NCBI GenBank assembly: GCA_011799875.1
Contig: CM022303.1
Span: 217,092,255-217,156,254 of the forward strand
DNA length: 64,000 nt
Reading direction: 5' to 3'
From: Thinopyrum elongatum
Taxonomy: Eukaryota; Streptophyta; Magnoliopsida; Poales; Poaceae
Part shown: positions 56,563-64,000 of the stretch, one piece after another
How positions within the stretch are numbered: the stretch's first letter is position 1
Layout: every line of letters begins with the position of its first letter
Position numbers and translations under genes: made by a program
The notes under the pieces: generated by a model
Told to the model about the DNA's origin: nothing
Database searches by the model: none
Seen by the model: only the letters and a program-made list of their open reading frames with translations

Positions 56563-59500
56563 TTACGGCTTAATTCCCATGTACATGGGGGAACTGGGAT
56601 CATTACGTTGACCCCGAATGAACTTGGGTTTTCTGATGATTTTACGCTGCTCTGTTACACGGGTGCGTGATCCCTTGGTTGGCAACTCAGCAAATTCATC
56701 ATACTCGTCCTCATCGGCAACATCCTCGACACCCAGTACCCTCCTCTTCCCATGCATCACTACATGGCAGTTCTTATGCAAGGGGTCTTCCGCAAAGAAA
56801 ATCTGGGTAGCCTCGCTGGCAAGAATGAACGGGTCCGCATGATATGCCATCGTTGTCCTGTTAACACAGGTCTTCCTATAATCATCAACCTTTACATGAC
56901 CAAGAGGGATCCATGTGCACCTGAATAATGCCACCTTAACTTTCACATAGTCAAGCTCCCAAACCTCTTTGATGGTTCCATAGTATACCCTTTTATCAGC
57001 TTCATCTACAGTCATGCATTCTATTTGAACAGTGTTGTTCTGATATGAGGTCTTCTTATCACTTTCCTTAGTGTAGAACGTGTATCCATTTATGTCATAT
57101 GCTTGGTACGTCAACACCGTAGGTGATGGATTTTGTGCCAACCACATAGCAATGTCATCGATGGATCCTTGTGCCAAACGATTCTTCAGCCATTCGGCGT
57201 AGTTCTTAGTGTGCTCCTTCATCTCCACATCTGATGAAGGCACCATTGGTAAGAAGCTTCGGCGTATCTCCACCAAGTGTTCTTCGCCATAAGCGCTGAG
57301 AACTGGGCTATTAAGCAGTACCGTCAAATGGGCTTTCTCTGCCAATTCTCCGGGTGCAGCCATTTGCGTGCCAGCAAGGACCGGCTTACCTTTCAGCCTT
57401 CCCTCGTGGCGAGAGAGGGGCAAACCTATAGGTCTTTGTTTCATGTATTCGGTGCAAAACTCAACCACCTCCTCCGCGGTATAACCTTGTAGGATGCTTG
57501 CCTATGGACAGTTTTGGTTCTGACAAAAGCGCTTCAGTATTCCCATGAACTGCTCGAAGGGATACATGTTGCGAAGAAACACAGGACCATAATACTTTAT
57601 CTCGTCGACAAGATGCACAGTGAGATGGACCATGACATCAAAGAATGATGGTGGGAAAAACATCTCTAGGGTGGGCAATATTCTTGCAATATCATCTTGC
57701 ATATGATCCAACTCTTCAGGATCTACAACTTTCTTCCATAGTTGGTTGAAGAAATCACAGAGCTCAAAGAGTGTGTTTCTTATATCTTTGTCCATCAGAT
57801 TCCTGATGGCCACCGGGAGGATTTGTGTCAACATTACGTGGCAATCATGTGACTTCATGTGTCCCAACTTCATTTTACCTGAGCTCACATCCACGATACT
57901 TCTAATGTTTGCGGAGTAGGAAGAGGGTGTCTTAACTGACAACAAATAGTTGAAGAACGGTGTTGCTTCTTTTGTACTGAAATTGTAACTCTGGCAAGCT
58001 TTGACGAATTTGTCATCATCTTCTGCTTCACTCTTGCGTTTTGATTGATCAGCAAGCATATCGAGCCATGAACCCTCACCATCCTTTCTTTTACCTTTAA
58101 TCTTGAGCATAGTACCAAGGATGCTTTCACATACATTCTTCTCTACGTGCATGACATCGATGCAGTGATGTACACGTAGAATCTCACAGTAAGGTAATTT
58201 CTAGAACACCGATTTCTTCTTAAACACTTGACCCTTGGGTGTTTGTTTCACCGTCAAAGGGTGATTCTTGCCAAGCACAACATTAATTTGTTTACCCATG
58301 TTGTGGACCACCTCCCCATCATAGGGTCTTGGGCCCACACCTACCTTTGCCGTACCATCAAATTCAGCTTTCATCTTTCGGTATGGGTGATTTTTCCGTA
58401 AGAACCTACGATGACGCAAATACACTGTTTTGTGCGACTTGGGAAGTCTTCTGCTAGCTGTCATATCCATGCATGTGACACACCCTACATCTCCCTTTGT
58501 TTTCTGCCCCGATGTGTTGCCTAATGCCGGCATATCTTGAATGGTGTGCACCAGCATCGCATGTAGATCGAAAATCTCCTTTCTGTAAGCATCATAACAT
58601 TTTACAGCAGGTGCATCTATCCACACTGTCAGCAGTTCTTCTACCAGTAGCTGAAAGTAAATGTCGATGTCATTTCCAGGTTGCTTCGGGCCTTGGATAA
58701 TCATTGACATCATAATGTATTTTTTCATCATACACAACCAAGGAGCTAGGTTATATATGCACAGAAGCACCGGCCATGTGCTGTGATTGGTGCTCATATC
58801 GCCAAAAGGATTCATCCCGTCAGTACACTCCCCGAGCCTTATACTTCTAGGATCCTTGGCAAAGTCTTCAAACTTGTTGTCGATTAATTCCCACAGAGCC
58901 CCATCTTTCGGGTGCCTCATATACTTATCCGCAATTCGCTCATCATGATGCCACCGCAACCTCTTTGCCTCTCTAGGGTTTGCAAACAAACGCCTCAACC
59001 TTGGAATTAAAGGCAAGTACCAAACAACCTTGAACGGGATTCCTGTCTTGATCTCGTCTTCCAATTTGAACTTGTCCTTTGCTCTCCTGCGCTTGTATCA
59101 TGCATGCTTGCATGTGGGACATGCACGCAAATCTTTGTACTCACCACGGTACAATATACAATCATTCACACAAGCGTGTATCTTTTGTACTTCAAGTTCC
59201 AATGGGCAAACAATTTTCTTCACTTCATTCGTGCTTCTGGGGAGCACATTATCTTCTGGAAGAATTTCTTTCAAAAGACCTAACATCTCTGTGAAGCCCT
59301 TGTTTGATAGACCGTTTGCTGCTTTAAATCTAAGAAGCGCCAGGGTGGCACTCAACCTGGAATATTTCTTTTTGCAACCTGGATACAATTCTTTCTTGGA
59401 GTCCGCATCAATGGTTGGCAGATCCTTGTACCCAATCATATCCTTTTTTGGGCCCTCGAAATCTGCAATCATAGCAGCAAAATCTGGCATATCAAGATCA

Positions 59501-59898
59501 CCATTATCTGCGTCGACGTCTTGGTTTTCCAGTGGGCGTTTTGGCTTTCCGATGTTCCATTGGTAGCTTGACGCCTCTGCCCCGATGTTAGATTCAACAT
59601 CCATGTGACACTGATCGGGGTTTGGCATCTCGCAGCCCTGGGTATCTTCATCCATGACCTCCTCTTCACCGTGTCTGGTCCAACGTGTATATCCATCCAT
59701 GAATCCCCCAGAGACTAAGTGCCACTGGACATCTGCAACTTCATGTGACTCTGTATTGGCACAATCAGTACATGGACACAGGATGTAATCCACATCACCA
59801 ATTCTCCTCTTTGTACTTTCAGCCAAATTCATGAACTCTGTCACGCCACTGATAAAATTTGCGGTTTTCCGATCCTTCATCCATCGAGATCGTTCCAT
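56563..59898 (-). pseudogene. TNP2-like CACTA transposase
   Basis: The ATG at 59898 (MERSRWMKD) opens 1111 codons ending KP-stop at 56563, all in one frame without introns. The frame is broken by stops at codons 267 (TGA), 566 (TAG) and 799 (TAG). Residues 1-80 form the transposase-associated domain, with the CPCTDC motif at 41-46. The Transposase_21/TNP2 core follows, with CPTCKHA just before the first stop, CTDGMNPFG around residue 360 and GNDIDIYFQLLVEEL after it. MHVEKNVCESILGT comes near 583, then a DUF4218-like block (HLTVHLVDEI, YPFEQFMGIL) and a DUF4216-like block (VYYGTIKEVWELDY). The end is acidic then basic. The first stop replaces what is normally an arginine, so it probably arose from CGA. 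It would cut and join the element's ends with the TNPA-type partner. Confidence 0.92.
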
Positions 59899-60781
59899 CT
59901 GCACCACACGAATGGTAATTAAAAACAAAACAACAACATTAATACACGGATTAACTGCTGCCCAAAGATGCGTGCATAAATCACAAGGTTTTATTTTCAT
60001 AATTACTGAGGGTGCTCCATATTGTTATCCAGACGTGCAATGAAAAAAATTAATGGCCAGTCAATTTACACGCAGAGTACTAGTATAGCACTACCCTTAG
60101 GAATTGAATACCTTAATTAAGCCACTCACGAAAAGAATACCTTAATTAATTAGCCGCGCGGTGACCTCCACCCAGCAGACAGAGAAGCGCAATGCGGCGG
60201 CACGCCGAGATAGTAGGGTCGAGGAGCAAAACTTAGTGCGGCTGCCGCCTGAAGTTTGACCTCCACTATCCCGCCATCGACCACGATGGATGTGCTCGAA
60301 TCACACAGCCGCCAACCTCGATGGTTGAGATCCTCCTATCTCCCGCCGCAGACCGAGGATTGACCTCCTATGACGCTGCCACCGCCCACCGACTGAGGAT
60401 TGACCTCTTCTCCGGTAGCCGCTGCCTAGGCCGCCGCCGCCATCTCTATATGCAGAGCGGCTTTTTTTTTACGGATATCCGCAGAGCGGCTGTTTACAAG
60501 GTATCACTGTAACTCAATTATATGTACAGGGTAGTACATCACATACGGTTATGTAACGGCAACTGTGTCTCACCTACGTTGTCTTCTCACACGGTTTGGT
60601 GCGGAAATCGTGTGTGACGTTGTAATACCTAACACAAACGACATGTATAAACAGTGTGCCGTATACAACATATAGTGCCATAAGTAGTTCCCGACCGTTA
60701 GCTTATCCCCACAGTTTCCCCATTTCCCCCAAATCCCTACATAGCCTCCAAATTCCCTCATGTGGCGCTGACATTAGGGGA
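59899..60781. other. Divergent promoter region between TNP2 and the right-end genes
   Basis: This is upstream of TNP2 (minus) and of the plus-strand genes. It contains a GC-rich part (60150-60450) with repeated TTGACCTCC and internal copies of the CGTGTGTGAC/CACACGG motif at about 60541-60660, resembling the terminal repeats. No TATA box is clear and no ORF is supported. Confidence 0.4.
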
Positions 60782-60984
60782 ATGCGGACGAGTGGTGCTG
60801 ATGGTTTTGGTGCGGCTGCTCCTGCTTGTATCACCGCCACGACGGCGGTCGCCGCCGAGCACTTGCCTAAGGTCATCAGAAGGCAGGTGTACTACGGATC
60901 CGAATCACCCTGTCAGGTTCCAATCTATCCCGATCTTTTTTAGCATGTTCAAAGTAGCTCCTTGCTAAATCCGTCCTGAATGAA

Positions 60985-61028
60985 CCCCCCCCCCCCCCCC
61001 CCCCCCGAACCCCCCCCCCCCCCCCCCC
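60985..61028. repeat. Two long C-runs (22 and 19) separated by GAA
   Basis: C runs at 60985-61006 and 61010-61028 lie just upstream of the GRF-like exon. They make the start and phase of that exon uncertain, since length in such runs is unstable and easily misread. Other C-runs in the window are at 9003, 9557, 12058, 13522, 23407, 45043 and 45981. Confidence 0.95.
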
Positions 61029-61029
61029 G

Positions 61030-61557
61030 GAAAGCGATCTGCCGCCGGATCCGAAGCATGACTCCAGACTCCCGCAGCACGAGTTCGACTCCGAGTTTTG
61101 TGCCACCGAGAAGTACCAAAAGCTAAGTTGTGTGCACGGGCACACTCCCGCTCGACGTGTATGCATGGAGGGATTCGACATTGGCAGGCGGTTTCTCAGT
61201 TGCCCCTTAGAGGTTAGTGCTAAGTTCATCATTTTACTTGAGTTAATGCCGCCACTCATCCTGAATACTATTTAACATTGGCAGGGATATGAGGCTTGTG
61301 CCTTTGTTAACTGGCTGGATGAAGAATGGCATGGCAGGGCTCGGAGTGTTATCACCAAGCTCGCAGAAGATAATGTAAAGCTGAAGAAGAAACTGGCTGA
61401 TCTGGAATGTACAATCAGTACGATGAAGCAAGAAAGAATCAATCACACGCAACAGATGAAAGCAAGAGACAAGAAGGAACTAGCATGTGTAGTTGTGGTT
61501 GTCGCATTAGCCATGTTCTATGCGCTGTTTGTAATGATGATTAGGGGTTTTGTTTGA
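61030..61557 (+). CDS. GRF-like zinc finger, coiled-coil, membrane-anchored protein carried by CACTA
   Basis: Two plus-strand exons join in phase: about 61030-61212 (donor GAG|GTTAGT) and 61285-61557 (acceptor GGCAG). They end with TGA at 61555-61557. Across the junction the protein has Cys in KLSCVHG, the GRRFLSCP motif, Cys in YEACAFVNW and LDEEW. This is the spacing of the short GRF-type zinc fingers often seen in grass transposon-encoded proteins. A charged coiled coil follows (KLKKKLADLECTISTMKQER). A ~20-residue hydrophobic helix with five consecutive valines lies near the end. An upstream ATG at 60782 opens an Ala/Thr-rich frame that may be a first exon, but the C-runs prevent a firm link. 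It lies divergent from TNP2. A role in transposition is unproved. Confidence 0.6.
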
Positions 61558-62017
61558 CAGTATTGCTAAAGCACGTCTAGATGTGCTCTAAGTAATGCAC
61601 ATCTAGGTCCTATGCCATTGATGTTACACGAAGATTCATGCCGATATTTTCCTTTGTCTTTTTCTTTTCCTTTGTAGTTTGATTATTACTGGCTTTATCA
61701 ATAAGAAGAGCTCAATGTATTGCTTGCCAACTGTCCTACTCCGTTCGTACCGGTACCGGTGCATAATCCCAAAACTTGTTCCTTGTTTTTGTCCTGAAAA
61801 AAGAAACCAGCCAAATAGCTAATAGGAGTCCTGCGCAACCCCGGGAATTTGGAGCGACTTGGTACAAATAATTGCGGTTGATTATATCAGCGGTTAGATA
61901 ATACGTCAACCCCCGCTTCAATTGGCATTTCCTCTTCTCTACATACCCCGCTTAAGTGTCCACCATCCTCATCGTCCCCGACAGGCCGCGCTACACACTG
62001 GCACACACTCTGCAGCC

Positions 62018-62398
62018 ATGTCAAGCGACAGCGAGGACGATAGTTCGGCCATCAGTCTGGCGCCCGATGATAGGTCAACATCGGAATCATCCCGCTTGTC
62101 TTCCATGAGTCCGGCGTCGAGCCCAGACCTCGATTATATCCGGATCATGGAAGGGACGCCGCCTCCGGAGTCATCAGACAACAACCATACGGACGAGGAG
62201 CCGTCAGAGGACGAAGAAGAGGACGACGATGATGATGAGGAGGAATGGTCGAACAAGGAGGAGGACGATGACGACATCAACGATGATGACGACGACGGCG
62301 GCGATGAAAAGCCAACGATCAGCGGCAAGAAGCGTCCTCGCCAAGACGATGTCGCGGGGCCATCCAACAACAACAACAAGAAGAAGAAGAAGGACTAA
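62018..62398 (+). CDS. Small acidic protein with basic nuclear-type signals, carried by CACTA
   Basis: The ATG at 62018 (MSSDSEDDSS) opens 126 codons ending TAA; the frame extends upstream only by non-ATG codons. The protein is Ser/Asp/Glu-rich, with an almost pure acidic stretch (about residues 65-100), then KKRPR and a C-terminal run of lysines after Asn repeats. This looks like a nuclear, chromatin-type acidic protein, but low complexity makes family placement unsafe. It lies between the GRF-like gene and the right subterminal repeats, on the same strand as the GRF-like gene. The frame is intact. Confidence 0.5.
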   Translation: MSSDSEDDSSAISLAPDDRSTSESSRLSSMSPASSPDLDYIRIMEGTPPPESSDNNHTDEEPSEDEEEDDDDDEEEWSNKEEDDDDINDDDDDGGDEKPTISGKKRPRQDDVAGPSNNNNKKKKKD

Positions 62399-62529
62399 AT
62401 TAAGTAGACTGTATATATCTCTGTTTCCGTTCGCTCATATTAATTTGTTATCTCTGTTTATCCTGTCAATCTCATCGCAGATGGTTAGTAATACATATTC
62501 GACAAAGATCTTCTAAATTATCGCCCACA

Positions 62530-62950
62530 GGTTGGTTTGTTGAACTGTGTGCCCTGACGAGCACACAATTCACAAAAAAAGATCGTATGGGCTGTCTATA
62601 ATGATCACACACAATTCGGATTACCGACCTATTTGCTGGGTATCACACACATCTTGTTATGCCGAATCGTTTGTGTTCACCTCGATCATCGCAAACGGTT
62701 CATCGGAGCGAACTGTATGCCGTATATCGCACACATCTTGATCTGGCTGCCCGTTTCTGTTGTTCTGTCTCATCGCAAACAGTTCGTATGGATCAACCGT
62801 ATGCCCAGCATCGCACACGCAACTAAAATCTGAACCATGTTTGATGTATTATTCATCGCAAACGTTTTGCGTCTTTTTTGACGGTTTTTTTACATCACCG
62901 TTTGTGATTAATGCATCGCACACAGTTTCGTCAAAGGGTCTCTGATCGTA
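62530..62950. repeat. Right subterminal repeats, TCGCACAC/CATCGCAAACG motif
   Basis: Motifs such as TATCACACAC, CATCGCAAACGGTT, TATCGCACAC, CATCGCACACGC and CATCGCACACAGTT recur every 30-50 bp to just inside the right end at 62980. They match those at the left end. Confidence 0.85.
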
Positions 62951-63228
62951 GTGTCGCGTTAGCAGCATCCTGCAGTAGTGTAAGTTGTTGCCTTTTCTCA
63001 AAAACATCCCACTTCTCTACCAATTTGCAGAAAAACCCTTAATTAGTATCTTAAAACCAACCACATCCCTCCCTCACCTCACCAAAACAGCCCAAGGAAT
63101 ATATTCTGATTGAAACATAATATATCTCTAGTGATATATGTATATCAAAATTAGAGTGTTTTCTATCAAGTTTGTGAATAAGTATTATTCTAATTATGAT
63201 TCGTTACAACGCACGTGAACATTGCTAG

Positions 63229-64000
63229 TATTTCCAACCATGCAAAAAAATGCTAGTATTTCCATAGTTTCGAGTTTTCCATCAAGATATTAGTCACTCA
63301 TGGTTGATATTTAGTTTGAATTACGTACACATAGGAACTATGTAACTAGCCGTGCTTATTGGCTCCCAAAGCTTAACTTTCACTCCTACTTACAGTATGT
63401 AGAGTATTTAACAAAAAACTACCACTTTCAACCAGCCCTAGGAAGAAACTATTGTACAAAAAATAGCAAAAACATACCCAAAATTTCTTAATCCGCGCCA
63501 AAAAACTACTACCTAGTGCCGATTAGGCTAGTTTAAACCCGTTTATGACAGGGTTGGCCCACACGTCCGTGCTGACAAGGCAGCTTAAACCAACACATTT
63601 TATTTGACTGTTGACACGAGGGACCCACATCTGACCTTCTATCCTGTTCTTCCTCCTCCAATCATTATTTTTCCTGAACATTACTTCAAACTGTACTGAT
63701 GCGTGTTCGTCGGTGGCGCCGGTGATGAGCGAGTTGGCCGCCGCTCCGCTAGACGGGCCGGACGCCGCGCTGGCCTCCGCACGGGTTGGCTGGCTGGCCT
63801 GAGCAAGACTCATGCGCGAGCAAGCCGCCGCGCTGGCCTTCGCTCGAGCCAGATGGCTGGCCTTAGCGCGGCGCGCGCGAGCAAGCCGCCGCACCGCCGT
63901 GCCAACCTAGCTAGCAAACCTTGCAGACAAGCAGCTGGATGCATCCAGCAGGGTGTGTGCTATCTTGGCTAGCTAGCGGCCGTGAGCGCCGGACAGAGCT
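63229..64000. other. Flanking sequence right of the Helitron
   Basis: TGCTAGTATTTCCA at 63223 is repeated at 63251. The rest to about 63690 is AT-rich and featureless. From about 63710 to 63900 a GC-rich stretch has two to three diverged copies of a 60-65 bp unit (GCCGCGCTGGCCT...GGCTGGCCT). ORFs there are Arg/Ala-rich products of this repeat on both strands and are not supported as genes. Confidence 0.5.

Larger units (their letters stand above)
47079..62980 (-). mobile_element. 15.9-kb CACTA (En/Spm-type) element, TSD TAA
   Basis: The left end is CACTGGTACGCGTCGGTGC at 47079. The right end, on the opposite strand, is CACTACTGCAGGATGCTGC at 62980. TAA flanks both (47076-47078 and 62981-62983). 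The ends agree at 13 of the first 21 positions; the left one has CACTG instead of CACTA. Both ends carry many TCGCACAC motifs. It encodes a TNP2-like transposase and a second transposase/C48 protease protein on the minus strand, and two small genes on the plus strand near the right end. Since it lies inside a Helitron and holds MITEs itself, its relative age can be ordered. Transposase genes carry stops, so it is not autonomous now. Confidence 0.88.
46991..63228 (+). mobile_element. Helitron split by the 15.9-kb CACTA insertion
   Basis: The left part (46991-47078) begins TCCTACAGAAGACTTAGTTG and continues GTTGGTGATGATGGTG, like the other two Helitrons. The right part (62981-63228) ends with GTTACAACGCACGTGAAC and then TTGCTAG|T. 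The two parts are separated by exactly the CACTA element plus its TAA duplication. Removing these would give a Helitron of about 0.33 kb. It directly follows the Helitron at 46556-46987, only three bases apart. Confidence 0.72.

Noticed and set aside
59030..59566. 178-codon plus-strand ORF
   Set aside because: Shadow of the TNP2 frame on the minus strand.
62134..62379. Ser-rich minus-strand ORF
   Set aside because: Mirror of the acidic protein's Asp/Glu repeat codons on the plus strand.
62945..62953. CACTA right end at GTAGTG near 62953
   Set aside because: The triplet after it (TCG) does not match the left flank. The end at 62980 is followed by TAA, which does.
63523..63972. Ala/Arg-rich ORFs on both strands near the right edge
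   Set aside because: They follow a 60-65 bp GC-rich repeat and have no motif or conserved start. A real gene beyond the window edge cannot be excluded.
1..64000. Host protein-coding genes, tRNA, rRNA, CRISPR arrays
   Set aside because: Read for on both strands and not found. All recognisable domains are of transposon origin, and repeated motifs do not have the regular repeat-spacer form of CRISPR.

Overview
The window looks like intergenic DNA from a large, repeat-rich grass genome, most likely Triticeae (wheat, Aegilops, rye or barley). The basis is the type of elements present: long-LTR Ty3/gypsy elements, LTRs that begin TGATACGTCTCCAACG, grass-type CACTA elements, Helitrons ending in a hairpin plus CTAG, and MITEs beginning CTCCCTCCGTTC. 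I find no host gene, rRNA, tRNA or CRISPR array. Every coding signal I can support belongs to a mobile element, and nearly all are broken by in-frame stops or frameshifts.

Layout. (1) 1-11486: a Ty3/gypsy element of the Tekay/Del chromovirus type, + strand. Its left LTR is cut by the window edge. It has a tRNA-Met-type primer site, an extra ORF before gag, a decayed gag-pol and a complete 3.56-kb right LTR. (2) 11487-15239: the 3' part of a second LTR, into which element 1 appears to have jumped. (3) 15240-16335: part of a minus-strand TGATACG-type LTR that in turn holds LTR 2. (4) 16341-23568: a minus-strand gene-like unit coding for a 'putative gypsy-type transposon' (Transposase_28-like) plus coiled-coil protein. 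It is split by a solo LTR (19964-21538) with a perfect CATCA target duplication. (5) 23569-28150: the 3' half of a minus-strand Tat-lineage gypsy element, with an LTR, an antisense accessory ORF with its own TATA box, and RNase H/integrase remains. (6) about 28150-32898: a plus-strand, internally deleted Tat element. (7) 32899-34005: a TGATACG-type LTR, interrupted by (8) a CACTA-type end at 34006. This element carries subterminal tandem repeats and two minus-strand multi-exon genes of unknown function, and its far end is not recognisable. (9) 44.5-47.0 kb: a long CT/CA-rich low-complexity tract and a Helitron. (10) 46991-63228: a small Helitron split by a 15.9-kb CACTA element (47079-62980, target duplication TAA).

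The 15.9-kb CACTA element is the most informative part. Reading leftward it encodes a TNP2-like transposase (56563-59898) and a second protein (48146-51958) that joins a plant-transposase-like region to a spliced Ulp1/C48-type cysteine protease. Reading rightward it encodes a short GRF-like zinc-finger, coiled-coil and membrane-anchored protein (61030-61557) and a small acidic protein with basic nuclear-type signals (62018-62398). Both ends are packed with a TCGCACAC-type motif in both orientations, as expected for transposase-binding subterminal repeats. The long spacer between the two transposase genes holds direct repeats and a cluster of nested MITEs.

Taken together the window is a stack of insertions within insertions, several of which can be ordered by target duplications. 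The elements are old: the gypsy polyprotein and TNP2 each stay in a single frame but carry several stops, some of them at positions where CGA to TGA change is the likely cause.
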